A stretch of 64,000 bases of DNA, taken from assembly GCF_011320075.1 (NCBI RefSeq), contig NZ_JAANPA010000002.1, positions 112,765 to 176,764 of the forward strand. Reading direction: 5' to 3'. Numbering within the stretch: position 1 is the stretch's first letter; every line of letters begins with the position of its first letter. The notes under the pieces were generated by a model. It was not told the DNA's origin and searched no databases. It saw only the letters and a list, made by a program, of their open reading frames with translations. Source of the DNA: Sphingosinicella sp. YJ22. Its GTDB lineage: Bacteria > Pseudomonadota > Alphaproteobacteria > Sphingomonadales > Sphingomonadaceae. The position numbers and the translations under genes are program-made. Positions 17,599 through 27,710 of this stretch are shown here, piece after piece.

Positions 17599-20103
17599 CT
17601 ATTCGTAGCGCAAAGCGTGGATGGGGTTGGCGCGGGCGACGCGAAGGGCGTGGCCGGCGATGGTGCCGATCGCGATCGCCAGCGCGAGCAGGCCAGCGAG
17701 CAGGAAGGGCGTCACTCCAAGGTCGACCCGGGTGTCGAACGTGTTGAGCCAGTCGCGCATCGCCCACCACGCGGTCGGCCAGGCGATCAGGTTGGCGATG
17801 ATCACCGGCTTGGAGAATTGCCAGGCGAGCAGCCGGACGATGTCGCGGGTGCGCGCGCCCAGCACCTTGCGGATCCCGATCTCCTTGGTGCGCCGCTCGG
17901 CGGTGAAGGCGGCGAGCCCGAACAGGCCGAGGCAGGCGACGATCACCGCCAGCGCCGCGAAGCCGGCGAACACCCGCGCCCGCGCTTCCTCGCCCTGGTA
18001 GAGCTCGGCGACGATGTCGTCGCTGAACTCCGCCTCGAACGGCACGTCGGGGGCGAGCCGGCGCCAGACCTGCTCGACCCGCTCGCGCACCGCATTGGGC
18101 TCGGGGTCTTCGTAGCGCACCACGAGGGTGGTGAAGCCGGACGTGCCGAGCGCGAAGGCGATCGGCTCCAAGGGCTCGCGGATCGAGCGCAGCCGGGTGT
18201 CCTTGACCAGGCCGACGATGGTGATCGGGACGAGGCCGTTCTCCGGCCGCACCAGGCCCATGCGCAGCTGCGCTCCGACCGCCTCGGACGGGTTGGAGAA
18301 GCCGAGGTCGCGCGCGGCGCGCTCGTTGATCACGACGTTGATCCCGCGCGCCGCGAACGCCCGCTCCTGCTCCGGGGTCGGGAACAGCGGCAGCGGCACG
18401 ACGTCCATCTCGCGGTTCGCCGACAGCTCGCGGCCGGCGAGGATCGGGGCGCCGAGGGTGCGGAAGAAGCTCTCGTCGACGAGATAGCTGCCCATTCCGA
18501 CCGGGATGTGGCGGCCGGGAACCTGGATCACCGTGCCGACCTGGTTCTGGGGATCGATGCCGATGCCGGTGCGGGCGACCGAGCGCACGCCCGGCACCCG
18601 GGCGATCTCGCGCGCGATCGCTTCGGAGCGGTCGATGATCTGGCGGCGGTTCAGGCCCTCGACCTGGAGCAGGCCTTCGCGCTGGAAGCCGGGATCGGCG
18701 GTCCGCGCATAGACGGTCTGGCCGTAGACGACCGCGGTGCAGATGATGAGGCCGATCGACACGGCGAACTGACCGATGACCAGCGCGCTGCGCAGCACGC
18801 CGGAACCGGACGCCTCGGCGGTCGACTTGTTGGCTTTCAGCACCTGCGCCGGCTGGAAGCGCGACAGGTAGATGGCCGGGTAGACGCCGCCGGCCGCGCC
18901 GACCAGGACGGTCAGCAGCACGATCGGCAGAAGCATGCCGTCCGCCCCGACATAGGTCATCGCGAGGTCGGCATCGAGGAAGCGGCCGAGCGCCGGCAGC
19001 AGAAGCTCGGCCATGGCCAGAGCGAGCAGCATGGCGAAGCCGGCGACCAGCACCGATTCCATCAGGAACTGGGTCATCAGCTGGCTTCGGCTGGCGCCGA
19101 GCACCTTGCGCAGGGCGACCTCGCGGGCGCGGGCGCTGGCCCGGGCGGTCGCGAGATTGGTGAAGTTGATGCAGGCCATCCCCAGGATCAGGAACGCAAC
19201 GACCGTGAAGGTGAGGATGGTGCGCTCGTCATTGCCGGCGGTGACCGCGCCGCCCTGCGACGTGCCGAGATGGATGTCGCGGACGTTGACCAGCCGCCAG
19301 TCGGCGAAGTCGCCCTGGTTGAGCATCTGGTCGCCGAACTGCTGGTCCGGGATGTTGCGCTCTTCCCACGGGCCGAGATTGTCGTTGATCGCGGCCGGAT
19401 CGGTGCCGGGCCGAAGGGTCACATAGGTCCAGCCCGAATTGGCGCCCCACTGGGTGAGGAAGTCGGGCGTTTCGGCGAAATAGGTCTGCGGGTCGAAGCG
19501 GACGACCATGTCGAGCCGCTGGTGCGAATTGCGCGGCAGATCGCGCATCACGCCGGTGACTCGATGGTCGGTGCTCTGCCCGCGCGCGATCAGGGTGAGG
19601 GTCCGGCCGATTGGATTGGATTCGCCGAAATAGCGCCGTGCCTCGGTCTCGCTCAGGACCACCGACCCGGCATCGTTGAGCGCTCTGCGCGGGTCGCCCT
19701 GAACGAACGGCACCTGAAGGATGTCGAACAGATTGCCGTCGACATAGACGACGTGCTCGGTCGGCAGCGCCTCGCCGTTCAGCGATACGACCGGCGAGGC
19801 CGACAGCGCATAGACCTTCTTGTCGATCTGCGGGAAGTCGGCCGCCATGGTCCGCCCGGCGACATAGGGCGACATCTGCAACAGGCCTTCCTCGCCGGTG
19901 TTCGGGTCGCGGAACGAGCTCTGGATCTGGTAGACATTCTCCGCATTGGGCAGCCAGGAATCGTAGCTGCGCTCGTAGCGGACGTAGAGGAGCAGCATCA
20001 GGCAGGCGGCAAGACCGATCGCCAGGCCGAAGATGTTGATGAAGGCATAGGTGCGGTTCTTGGCCAGCGCCCTCAGCCCCACGATCGCGTAATTGCGCCA
20101 CAT
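17599..20103 (-). CDS. MacB/FtsX-type ABC transporter permease
   Basis: An 834-residue permease with two FtsX-like modules. One helix at residues 21-41 is followed by a large periplasmic MacB_PCD domain, a three-helix FtsX block around residues 295-420 and a further helix at about 445. A second periplasmic domain (residues about 470-700) precedes the final three-helix block. It has no ATPase domain, which is supplied by the gene at 20131. Such MacAB-like systems use ATP in the cytoplasm to drive export of peptides or lipids from the periplasm. A ribosome-binding site (GGGGGAGA) precedes the ATG. It is the third gene of the HlyD-ATPase-permease-PspB-like operon. Confidence 0.92.
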   Translation of the reverse strand: MWRNYAIVGLRALAKNRTYAFINIFGLAIGLAACLMLLLYVRYERSYDSWLPNAENVYQIQSSFRDPNTGEEGLLQMSPYVAGRTMAADFPQIDKKVYALSASPVVSLNGEALPTEHVVYVDGNLFDILQVPFVQGDPRRALNDAGSVVLSETEARRYFGESNPIGRTLTLIARGQSTDHRVTGVMRDLPRNSHQRLDMVVRFDPQTYFAETPDFLTQWGANSGWTYVTLRPGTDPAAINDNLGPWEERNIPDQQFGDQMLNQGDFADWRLVNVRDIHLGTSQGGAVTAGNDERTILTFTVVAFLILGMACINFTNLATARASARAREVALRKVLGASRSQLMTQFLMESVLVAGFAMLLALAMAELLLPALGRFLDADLAMTYVGADGMLLPIVLLTVLVGAAGGVYPAIYLSRFQPAQVLKANKSTAEASGSGVLRSALVIGQFAVSIGLIICTAVVYGQTVYARTADPGFQREGLLQVEGLNRRQIIDRSEAIAREIARVPGVRSVARTGIGIDPQNQVGTVIQVPGRHIPVGMGSYLVDESFFRTLGAPILAGRELSANREMDVVPLPLFPTPEQERAFAARGINVVINERAARDLGFSNPSEAVGAQLRMGLVRPENGLVPITIVGLVKDTRLRSIREPLEPIAFALGTSGFTTLVVRYEDPEPNAVRERVEQVWRRLAPDVPFEAEFSDDIVAELYQGEEARARVFAGFAALAVIVACLGLFGLAAFTAERRTKEIGIRKVLGARTRDIVRLLAWQFSKPVIIANLIAWPTAWWAMRDWLNTFDTRVDLGVTPFLLAGLLALAIAIGTIAGHALRVARANPIHALRYE

Positions 20104-20130
20104 GTCAGCGTCTCCCCCTGCCTGCCCCGG

Positions 20131-20886
20131 TCACGCGGCGCGCCGGTGCTCGACCAGCACCCGGCCGTCGAGCATGTTGACGACCCGGCTCGCATAATCG
20201 GCATGGGCCGGCGAATGGGTCACCATGACGATGGTCGAGCCCTCCTGGTTCAAAGCCTGGAGCATCCGCATCACCTCCTCGCCATGGGCGGTATCGAGGT
20301 TGCCGGTCGGCTCGTCGGCGAGGATCAGCTTGGGCGCGCCGACCAGCGCGCGGGCGACGGCGACGCGCTGCTGCTGGCCGCCCGACAGCTGGCTCGGCCG
20401 GTGGCGGGCGCGATGGGCGATGCCGACCTTGTCCATCACCGCGTCGACGCGGGCGCGGCGGTCGGCCGCGGGGACGTTGTGGTAGAGAAGCGCGAGCTCA
20501 ATATTCTCGCGCACGCTGAGCTCGTCGACCAGGTTGAAGCTCTGGAAGATGAAGCCGATGTTGCGCTTGCGGAAGTCGGCGAGCTTGCTCTCGCTCATCT
20601 TCGACACTTCGGTGCCGTCGAACAAATAGGAGCCGTCGGTCGGGCTATCGAGCATTCCGATGACGTTGAGCAGGGTCGACTTGCCGCAGCCGGACGGGCC
20701 CATGATCGCGACGAACTCGCCCTCGGCGACGTCGAGATAGATGCCGTCGAGCGCGGTCGTCTCGACCGTGTCGGTGCGGTAGACGCGCGATAGGCCGCGC
20801 ATGCTCAGCATCGTTCCGGAGGCGCCGTCGCCATGGGCGGCCGGCACGTCGTCGATCTGGTCGTCAATCTTGCTCGCGCTGAGCAT
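20131..20886 (-). CDS. MacB/LolD-type ABC ATPase
   Basis: A 251-residue ATPase for the FtsX-type permease encoded next. Motifs: Walker A GPSGCGKST, Q-loop FIFQSFNLVDELSV, signature LSGGQQQRVAVARAL, Walker B LILADEPTGNLD and the switch His in VTHSPAHADY. The start at 20886 (MLSASKIDDQ) is preferred to the ATG at 20910 because GGGAAGGAGCC lies just before it. The upstream ATG overlaps the adaptor stop as ATGA and would add eight residues. Subfamily: MacB, LolD and FtsE relatives. Confidence 0.94.
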   Translation of the reverse strand: MLSASKIDDQIDDVPAAHGDGASGTMLSMRGLSRVYRTDTVETTALDGIYLDVAEGEFVAIMGPSGCGKSTLLNVIGMLDSPTDGSYLFDGTEVSKMSESKLADFRKRNIGFIFQSFNLVDELSVRENIELALLYHNVPAADRRARVDAVMDKVGIAHRARHRPSQLSGGQQQRVAVARALVGAPKLILADEPTGNLDTAHGEEVMRMLQALNQEGSTIVMVTHSPAHADYASRVVNMLDGRVLVEHRRAA

Positions 20887-20906
20887 GGCCTTGGCTCCTT
20901 CCCCCG

Positions 20907-22211
20907 TCATTGTGTGAGATCCAGCCGGTCGCGCTCGGCGAAGCCGGTATAAGGTGAGGTGATCACTCGCTCGCCGGGGTCGAGACCCTCGAGCACTTCG
21001 ACAAAATTGGCGTTGCGGCGGCCAAGCCGGACGTTGCGGCGAACCGCGGTGCTGCCGTCCGGCGACACCACGAACACCCAGTTGCCGCCGGTCTCGTTGT
21101 AGAAGGCGCCGTTGGGCAGGAGCAGCGCGGGCGACGGGTCGCCGAGCGTGAGGCGCAGCTGCACGGTCTGGCCGCGCTGGAGGTCGCGCGGCTCGGCGTC
21201 GACGAAGGCGAGATCGACGGTGAAGCTGCCGTTCTGGACCTGCGGATAGATTTTCTGGACGCGCAGCCGGTAGCGGCGGCCGCCCTGCTCGGCGATCGCC
21301 GTCTGCCCCTCGGCGACCCGGCCGAGATAGAATTCGTCGACCTGGGCGACGAGCTTGTTGCGGCCGGCGCTGTCGATCTGGCCGAGCCGCTCGCCGCGCT
21401 GGAGCGACTGGCCGACCTGGATCGAAAAGGAGGTGAGCTGGCCCGACACCGGCGCGCGCAGGTTCAATGCGTCGAGGCTGGCGCGGGCGAGGCCGAGGCT
21501 GTCGTTCAAGGCGCTCGCCGACGAGCGCAGCTGGGCGAGCTGCTGCGACTGGAGCCGCTCGTCGGTCGCCTGCTGGCGGCGAAGCACCTCGGCGCGGCGC
21601 TGGGCGGCCTGATAGGTGTCGCGGCTGTCGGCGATCACCCGGCCGGGCACGAAGCCGCGCTCGGCGAGCGGCGCCTGGACCTCATATTGGCGGCGGGCGG
21701 TCTGCGCGGTGAGCTGGGCGTCGATCAGCGCGCGCTCGTTGGCGAGGCGGGTCTGCGACAGCGCCAGCTCCTGGCTGCGCATCGAATTGATCTGCTGGGT
21801 GACCTCGGTCTGGCGCGCGAGCACGTTCAGCTGGAGGTCGGAATTGGACAGGACCGCGAGCAGCTGGCCCTCCGCGACGATGGCGCCGTCCTCGACGAGG
21901 ATGCGCTCGACCCGGCCGCCTTCGACCGCGTCGAGAAAGACCGTGAGCGAGGGAGTCACCCGGCCGCGCAGCGGCAGGAAGTCCTCGAACGTGCCGCGAT
22001 TGACCGCCGAGATCGTCAGCCGCTCGGCGGTCACCGTCTGGCTGTTGCGGGCGGGCGCGGCGAAATAAGCGGCGGGCGCGAGCGCCAGAAGCACGGCGCC
22101 GCCGATCGCCAGCTTCGTCCGCGGCGCGAGGCCGCGGCGGGCGACGACCTTGTCCATCGCGCCGCCGCTGACCGCGGCCTCCTCGCGCTTGCCGAGGCGG
22201 ACGACGCTCAT
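20907..22211 (-). CDS. HlyD/MacA-type periplasmic adaptor
   Basis: A membrane-fusion protein of about 434 residues that links the inner-membrane ABC pump to an outer-membrane channel or the periplasm. One membrane helix (KLAIGGAVLLALAPAAYF) is followed by the first lipoyl half, a long coiled-coil hairpin (residues about 110-230, rich in Gln, Arg and Ala), the second lipoyl half and a beta barrel. No outer-membrane channel gene is nearby. The start is uncertain: ATG 22211 is used, and a GTG at 22241 and an ATG at 22157 are also in frame. The GTG would overlap the operator-like boxes. Confidence 0.88.
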   Translation of the reverse strand: MSVVRLGKREEAAVSGGAMDKVVARRGLAPRTKLAIGGAVLLALAPAAYFAAPARNSQTVTAERLTISAVNRGTFEDFLPLRGRVTPSLTVFLDAVEGGRVERILVEDGAIVAEGQLLAVLSNSDLQLNVLARQTEVTQQINSMRSQELALSQTRLANERALIDAQLTAQTARRQYEVQAPLAERGFVPGRVIADSRDTYQAAQRRAEVLRRQQATDERLQSQQLAQLRSSASALNDSLGLARASLDALNLRAPVSGQLTSFSIQVGQSLQRGERLGQIDSAGRNKLVAQVDEFYLGRVAEGQTAIAEQGGRRYRLRVQKIYPQVQNGSFTVDLAFVDAEPRDLQRGQTVQLRLTLGDPSPALLLPNGAFYNETGGNWVFVVSPDGSTAVRRNVRLGRRNANFVEVLEGLDPGERVITSPYTGFAERDRLDLTQ

Positions 22212-22234
22212 CGCGCGCCCCGATTGTTCGAAAA

Positions 22235-22271
22235 CGGACACTTGCGTTCGGCTTCGGACACTTGGGTCCGG
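22235..22271. promoter_or_regulatory. tandem CGGACACTTG boxes, candidate activator sites
   Basis: CGGACACTTGCGTTCGG (22235-22251) and CGGACACTTGGGTCCGG (22255-22271) begin exactly 20 bases apart, so they face the same side of the helix. The second is an imperfect inverted repeat. They lie between the 27-aa peptide gene and the adaptor gene, about 215-250 bases from the plus-strand promoter and about 130 from the minus-strand one. Confidence 0.55.
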
Positions 22272-22272
22272 C

Positions 22273-22356
22273 TCACGCCAGCGGCAGGGTGACTAGGGTG
22301 ATCAGGCCGGCGCCAATCAGCGCCACGCTGAAGATGAAGTTCTCGATCTTGTCCAT
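22273..22356 (-). CDS. 27-residue hydrophobic microprotein
   Basis: A very short frame with a good ribosome-binding site (GGAGGTCCTC) before its ATG. It begins [17 protein letters not shown] and ends LVTLPLA, so it is an acidic/basic N-terminus followed by one membrane helix. It starts about 35 bases downstream of the predicted sigma-54 start and is the first gene of the exporter operon. Its hydrophobic tail ending in proline-x-alanine resembles the peptide at 14342. There is no known homologue. It could be a sensor feedback peptide or a small pump subunit; both are speculation. Confidence 0.55.
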   Translation of the reverse strand: MDKIENFIFSVALIGAGLITLVTLPLA

Positions 22357-22401
22357 GAGGACCTCCGCGATGCACGGCGCGATTGCCGTCGCCGGCCTAT
22401 C

Positions 22402-22417
22402 CGCACGAACCGTGCCA
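22402..22417 (-). promoter_or_regulatory. sigma-54 promoter of the exporter operon
   Basis: Read on the minus strand, TGGCACGGTTCGTGCG has a perfect -24 element (TGGCACG) and a -12 element GTGC in place of TTGC, with GG and GC ten bases apart. Transcription would start near 22391, just before the 27-aa peptide gene. Confidence 0.62.
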
Positions 22418-22486
22418 ACTTCTCCGCACTGTGTAAGGTACGCCTCGAGGCGGTTTCGCGGCATCCGGGCGTCCGCGGGCGGACAC

Positions 22487-22502
22487 TGGCACGGTCCTTG
22501 AT
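22487..22502 (+). promoter_or_regulatory. candidate sigma-54 promoter of the response regulator gene
   Basis: TGGCACGGTCCTTGAT matches the -24 element perfectly; the -12 element reads TTGA in place of TTGC, so it should be weaker. The -24 box is overlapped by CGGACACT (22480-22487) and preceded by the arms GTCCGC/GCGGAC (22471-22484). This is compatible with autoregulation, possibly repression, by the activator. Confidence 0.48.
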
Positions 22503-22539
22503 TGTCCGATATCGAACGCAACGGGAGGACAGGGGGCAA

Positions 22540-23967
<1,428 letters not shown>

Positions 23968-23979
23968 GGCGTTCTTCGA

Positions 23980-25320
23980 GTGATCGGTCAGCGCAACTTC
24001 GTCGCCGGGGTGGCGATCCGCCTCGTCGTCCTGGTGGGGACGGTCTTCCTGTTCGTCGCATCGCTTCAGCGCGAGGACTTGGGCGCCGCCAAGGTCGTCG
24101 CGGCTCTTCTGGTCCTCGGCGCCTTCTTCTGGCTGCTGCGCTTCGTTCGCCTCACCAATGTCGAGCTCGCCCGATTCATCGATTCGGTGCGCTTCGCCGA
24201 CTTCGCCCAGGGCTTCGAGCATCGCGACCACGGCACCGGCTTCGGCGAATTGGGCGAGGCGCTCGACCAGGCGATCCGCAAGCTGCGCTCGGAACGGCAC
24301 GAATTGAACGAGGCGACCCGATTCTACGAGGCGGTGCTCGACGACGCCCCGACCGCGCTGCTCACCGTCGATGCCGACGGCAAGGTCGAGCTGACCAACA
24401 AGGCGGCGCGCCGGCTGCTCGTCCGCCACCGCGGAGTCCGCGCCGAGGACTTCGCCGTCTATGGCGAGACCTTCGCCCAGGCGCTGGGCGGCGGCGCGGT
24501 TGGCCGCCCGCGGCTGGTGCCGCTGGTCACCGAAGGCCTGCCGCAGACCGTGATGGTAAGCGCTGCCATCGTCCAGCGCTTGGGCGGCCTCGTCCGGGTC
24601 GTCGCGGTACAGCCGATCCAGGGCGAGTTGAACGCGGTCGAGATCGCCGCGCAGAGCGACCTCATCCGGGTGCTCACCCATGAGATCATGAACTCGATCA
24701 CGCCGGTGACCTCGCTCGCGCACAGTGCGGTCGATCTGATGAAGAGCGTCGACCAGGGCGACAATCGCGACATCGCCGACGCCCGGATGGCGGTCGAGAC
24801 GCTGTCGCGCCGCGCCGACGGCGTGATGAGCTTCGTCGAAAGCTACCGCCAGATCAGCCGCGCGCCCGAGCTCAAGCTCAAGAGCTTCGCGGTGCTGCCC
24901 TGGGCGCAGGAACTGGGACGGCTGTTCGGCGCGCTGCCGGCGGCCGAGGGCGTCGCTTTCGAAATGGAGGTCGATCCGCCCACCCTCGGCATGAAGGCCG
25001 ACCCCGATCTGCTCTGCCAGGTGCTGATCAACCTGCTCAAGAACGGCGCGGAGGCGGCGCGTGGACATGGCGATGCGCCGCGCGTGTCGCTGTCGATCCA
25101 GCTGCTCGCGAGCGGCGAGGTGAGCATTGACGTCGCCGACAACGGTCCCGGCGTGCCCAAGAGCCTGCGCCAGGACGTGTTCCTGCCCTTCTTCACGACC
25201 AAGCAAAAAGGCACCGGCGTCGGCCTCAGCCTCGCCCGCCAGGTCGTCCTCGCCCATCGCGGCTCGATCGCCGCGGCGGAGGCCCCGGACGGCGGCGGGC
25301 TGTTTCGGATCGTGCTCTAG
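23980..25320 (+). CDS. NtrY-like membrane histidine kinase
   Basis: A 446-residue kinase that starts with GTG 12 bases after the regulator gene. Two N-terminal helices (residues about 9-29 and 37-55) are separated by a loop of only about seven residues (QREDLGA), so there is no periplasmic sensor domain. A PAS-like region (about 105-205) follows. The H-box is LTHEIMNSITP with His near residue 233, and the ATPase part has LINLLKNGAEAA (N-box), DNGPGVP and GTGVGLSLA (G-boxes). It is the likely partner of the sigma-54 regulator; the signal is probably membrane perturbation or an inserted compound. Confidence 0.93.
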   Translation: MIGQRNFVAGVAIRLVVLVGTVFLFVASLQREDLGAAKVVAALLVLGAFFWLLRFVRLTNVELARFIDSVRFADFAQGFEHRDHGTGFGELGEALDQAIRKLRSERHELNEATRFYEAVLDDAPTALLTVDADGKVELTNKAARRLLVRHRGVRAEDFAVYGETFAQALGGGAVGRPRLVPLVTEGLPQTVMVSAAIVQRLGGLVRVVAVQPIQGELNAVEIAAQSDLIRVLTHEIMNSITPVTSLAHSAVDLMKSVDQGDNRDIADARMAVETLSRRADGVMSFVESYRQISRAPELKLKSFAVLPWAQELGRLFGALPAAEGVAFEMEVDPPTLGMKADPDLLCQVLINLLKNGAEAARGHGDAPRVSLSIQLLASGEVSIDVADNGPGVPKSLRQDVFLPFFTTKQKGTGVGLSLARQVVLAHRGSIAAAEAPDGGGLFRIVL

Positions 25321-25327
25321 GCCGCGC

Positions 25328-25798
25328 TCAGCCGGCGGAGGCGGCCGGCTCGGGGATGATTTCCGGCTCGACGCCCTGGGGCTCGTCGGCCGGCAGCGGA
25401 TCGGCCAGGGTGAGGTGGTCGAGGATTCGCGCGGTCTCGTCGCGGACCATCAGCATGGCCCGGCGCAGGCGGCACTGATCCTCGGTGACGCAATTCTCGC
25501 ACTTGCGATAGGCGAGCCGGCTCGCGCAGGGCAGCAGGCCGAGCGAGCCGCGGGTCAGCCGGACGATCTCGCCATAGGTGATCTGGTCGGGCTCGCGGGC
25601 AAGCCAGTAGCCGCCCTCGCGGCCGCGCAGCGATTCGACCAGGCCGGCGCGGCGCATGCTCGACAGCATGACGGTCAGGAACTTGGGCGGGATGTTCTGC
25701 GCGTCAGCGATCTCCGCCAGCTGAACCGGCCCTTCGCCATGGCGGTCGGCGAGGTGGAGCAGCGCCCGGATTGTATATCGCGTGCGTTGAGAAAGCAT
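25328..25798 (-). CDS. Rrf2 family transcriptional regulator
   Basis: A 156-residue Rrf2-type repressor with an N-terminal winged helix (MLSQRTRYTIRALLHLADRH, then PPKFLTVMLSSMRRAGLVES). Four cysteines (LPCASRLAYRKCENCVTEDQC) are spaced as in Rrf2 members that bind an iron-sulfur cluster, although the pattern differs from canonical IscR. The long acidic, Pro-rich tail is unusual. It is convergent with the kinase gene and follows rlmN on the same strand. The target genes are unknown. Confidence 0.9.
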   Translation of the reverse strand: MLSQRTRYTIRALLHLADRHGEGPVQLAEIADAQNIPPKFLTVMLSSMRRAGLVESLRGREGGYWLAREPDQITYGEIVRLTRGSLGLLPCASRLAYRKCENCVTEDQCRLRRAMLMVRDETARILDHLTLADPLPADEPQGVEPEIIPEPAASAG

Positions 25799-25841
25799 GG
25801 CGTCTCAATAGCCGCTGCGATCCCGAGCGCAACTCCGCGCG

Positions 25842-27056
25842 TCAGGCGGCGGCCTGCTCCAGCTGAGCCTGCTTTTCCGCCGCGATCCGGTCCAGCTCGG
25901 CGCGGGTCTTCTTCTCGGCCGCAGACTTGAGCTGCCCGCAGGCGGCCATGATGTCGCGGCCGCGCGGGCGGCGGATCGGGGCCGAGATGCCGGCCTCGAA
26001 GATGATGTCGCTGAACCGCTCGACCCGCTCGTTGGTCGAGGTGTCGTAGGGCGCGCCCGGCCACGGGTTGAACGGGATCAGGTTGACCTTGGCCGGCAGC
26101 TTGTACTTGCGGATCAGGCGGACGAGCTCGCGGGCGTCCTCGTCGCTGTCATTCTTGTCCTTCAGCATCACATATTCGAAGGTGATCCGGCGGGCGTTGT
26201 TGGCGCCGGGATAGGCCGCGCACGCCTCGAGCAGCTCTTCGATGCCGTATTTGCGATTGAGCGGCACGATCTCGTCGCGGATCTCCTTGGTCACCGCGTG
26301 GAGCGAGACGGCGAGGTTGACCCCGATCTCCTCGCCGGCGCGCGCCATCATCGGCACCACGCCGGAGGTGGACAAAGTGATCCGGCGCTTGCTGAGCGCG
26401 AGGCCGTCGCCGTCCATGACGATCTTCAGGGCGTCGCGGACATTGTCGAAATTGTAGAGCGGCTCGCCCATGCCCATCATCACGATGTTGCTGAGCAGGC
26501 GGCCTTCCGGCTGGCTCGGCCATTCGCCGAGGCTGTCGCGGGCGAGCATGACCTGGCCGACGATCTCCGACGGATCGAGGTTGCGCACCAGCCGCATCGT
26601 GCCGGTGTGGCAGAAGCGGCAATTGAGGGTGCAGCCGACCTGGCTCGACACGCACAAGGTGCCACGGTCCGCGTCGGGGATGAACACCATCTCGAAATCA
26701 TGGCCGTCATGGGTCTTGAGGAGCCACTTGCGGGTGCCGTCGGTCGACACCTGCTCGACGACGACCTCGGGCCGGCCGACGCTGAACCGCTCGGCGAGCC
26801 AGGCGCGGTGCGGCTTGGCGATGTCGCTCATCACCTCGAACGAGGTCGCGCCGCGATTATAGATCTGGTGCCAGATCTGCTTCGCGCGAAGCTTCGCCTG
26901 CCTGGCGTCCATGCCCGCCTCGGCCAACGCCTCGCGGATCTGTTCCTTGGACTTGCCGACCAGCTCGACGCGCGCGCCGGCCTCCGCTTCAGGACGCGGA
27001 ACAGGGACGGGGTCGATCAGACCCGGAATAGCCATCGGTGCGGACATTTGCGCCAT
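25842..27056 (-). CDS. rlmN: 23S rRNA/tRNA adenine-C2 methyltransferase RlmN
   Basis: A radical-SAM enzyme that methylates A2503 of 23S rRNA and A37 of some tRNAs. It has 404 residues with the radical-SAM cluster motif CTLNCRFC (Cys-x3-Cys-x2-Cys), the GMGEPLYNF block and a C-terminal Cys in DIMAACGQL that acts in methyl transfer. The N-terminal HhH-like domain ([22 protein letters not shown]) is present. The ATG at 27056 is used; another Met lies three codons later. The tail after the active-site Cys is Ala/Lys-rich. Confidence 0.96.
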   Translation of the reverse strand: MAQMSAPMAIPGLIDPVPVPRPEAEAGARVELVGKSKEQIREALAEAGMDARQAKLRAKQIWHQIYNRGATSFEVMSDIAKPHRAWLAERFSVGRPEVVVEQVSTDGTRKWLLKTHDGHDFEMVFIPDADRGTLCVSSQVGCTLNCRFCHTGTMRLVRNLDPSEIVGQVMLARDSLGEWPSQPEGRLLSNIVMMGMGEPLYNFDNVRDALKIVMDGDGLALSKRRITLSTSGVVPMMARAGEEIGVNLAVSLHAVTKEIRDEIVPLNRKYGIEELLEACAAYPGANNARRITFEYVMLKDKNDSDEDARELVRLIRKYKLPAKVNLIPFNPWPGAPYDTSTNERVERFSDIIFEAGISAPIRRPRGRDIMAACGQLKSAAEKKTRAELDRIAAEKQAQLEQAAA

Positions 27057-27083
27057 GTAGGTGCATCGGCGCGATTTTGCCAG

Positions 27084-27566
27084 TTATCCCCGCAGGCAAG
27101 CGAGCGCGGCGGCGTCGATCGCGCTCGCCGCGCCGCGCAGCTGATACCGGTCCCGGATCAGTCGGCCGCTCGCGGAACGGGTCTCGACGGTCATCGCGAT
27201 CCCGGTCCGCATGGCTGCGAGCAGCTCGGCATCGGCGCGGGCGTCGGACGCCCAGGCGTCCCACCCCTGGCCGGTGAGCTGGAAGCTGCGCCCGTCGATC
27301 CGCAGCAGGACCGCCGAGCGGTCGCGCTTCTCGCCGCTGAGCCGGACATGGAGCTGCCCGCGGACGCCGCGCCCGGGCCAGTTGCCGACCGACGCATAAG
27401 GACGCGTGCCGCGCACCGACTGGCGAACGGGCTCGGCGATGGCATAGCAGCGGCCGCCGTCCTCGAACGCGCCCCAGACGCCGAACACGCCGAGCGCGCG
27501 CGGCTGAGCCGCAGCGGAAGCTGCAAATCCTGCGACGAAAATGACGAATCCGATTGGTCGAAGCAT
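27084..27566 (-). CDS. secreted protein, IalB-like (invasion-associated locus B)
   Basis: A 160-residue protein with a signal peptide (MLRPIGFVIFVAGFAASAAA), so periplasmic or exported. The mature part contains VWGAFEDGGRCYAIAEP, which resembles the IalB domain (a beta-rich domain found across alphaproteobacteria), and a final Cys in ALACLRG that could pair with the first. It precedes rlmN on the same strand. The function is unknown; the pathogenicity link suggested by the family name does not transfer. The ATG at 27566 is chosen over a GTG at 27575. Confidence 0.68.
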   Translation of the reverse strand: MLRPIGFVIFVAGFAASAAAQPRALGVFGVWGAFEDGGRCYAIAEPVRQSVRGTRPYASVGNWPGRGVRGQLHVRLSGEKRDRSAVLLRIDGRSFQLTGQGWDAWASDARADAELLAAMRTGIAMTVETRSASGRLIRDRYQLRGAASAIDAAALACLRG

Positions 27567-27710
27567 TTGTCGCACTTATCGACACTGCCATGCCGGACCA
27601 CAACACCCCTGCTTGAAGCCGCTCCAGGCCCGCCCGTCAGAGGCGGCGCTGCCGCCGGTCCTCCCGATCGGCGGCTCAACCAAGATCGAGAGCGAAGGGG
27701 AATTTCTTTC

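Noticed and set aside
17617..20793. Very long open frame on the plus strand opposite the FtsX permease and ABC ATPase genes (over 1000 codons)
   Set aside because: It mirrors real genes with clear motifs; GC-rich codon bias keeps the antisense frame open. Its translation is low-complexity Arg/Asp/Gly-rich with no domain or ribosome-binding site.
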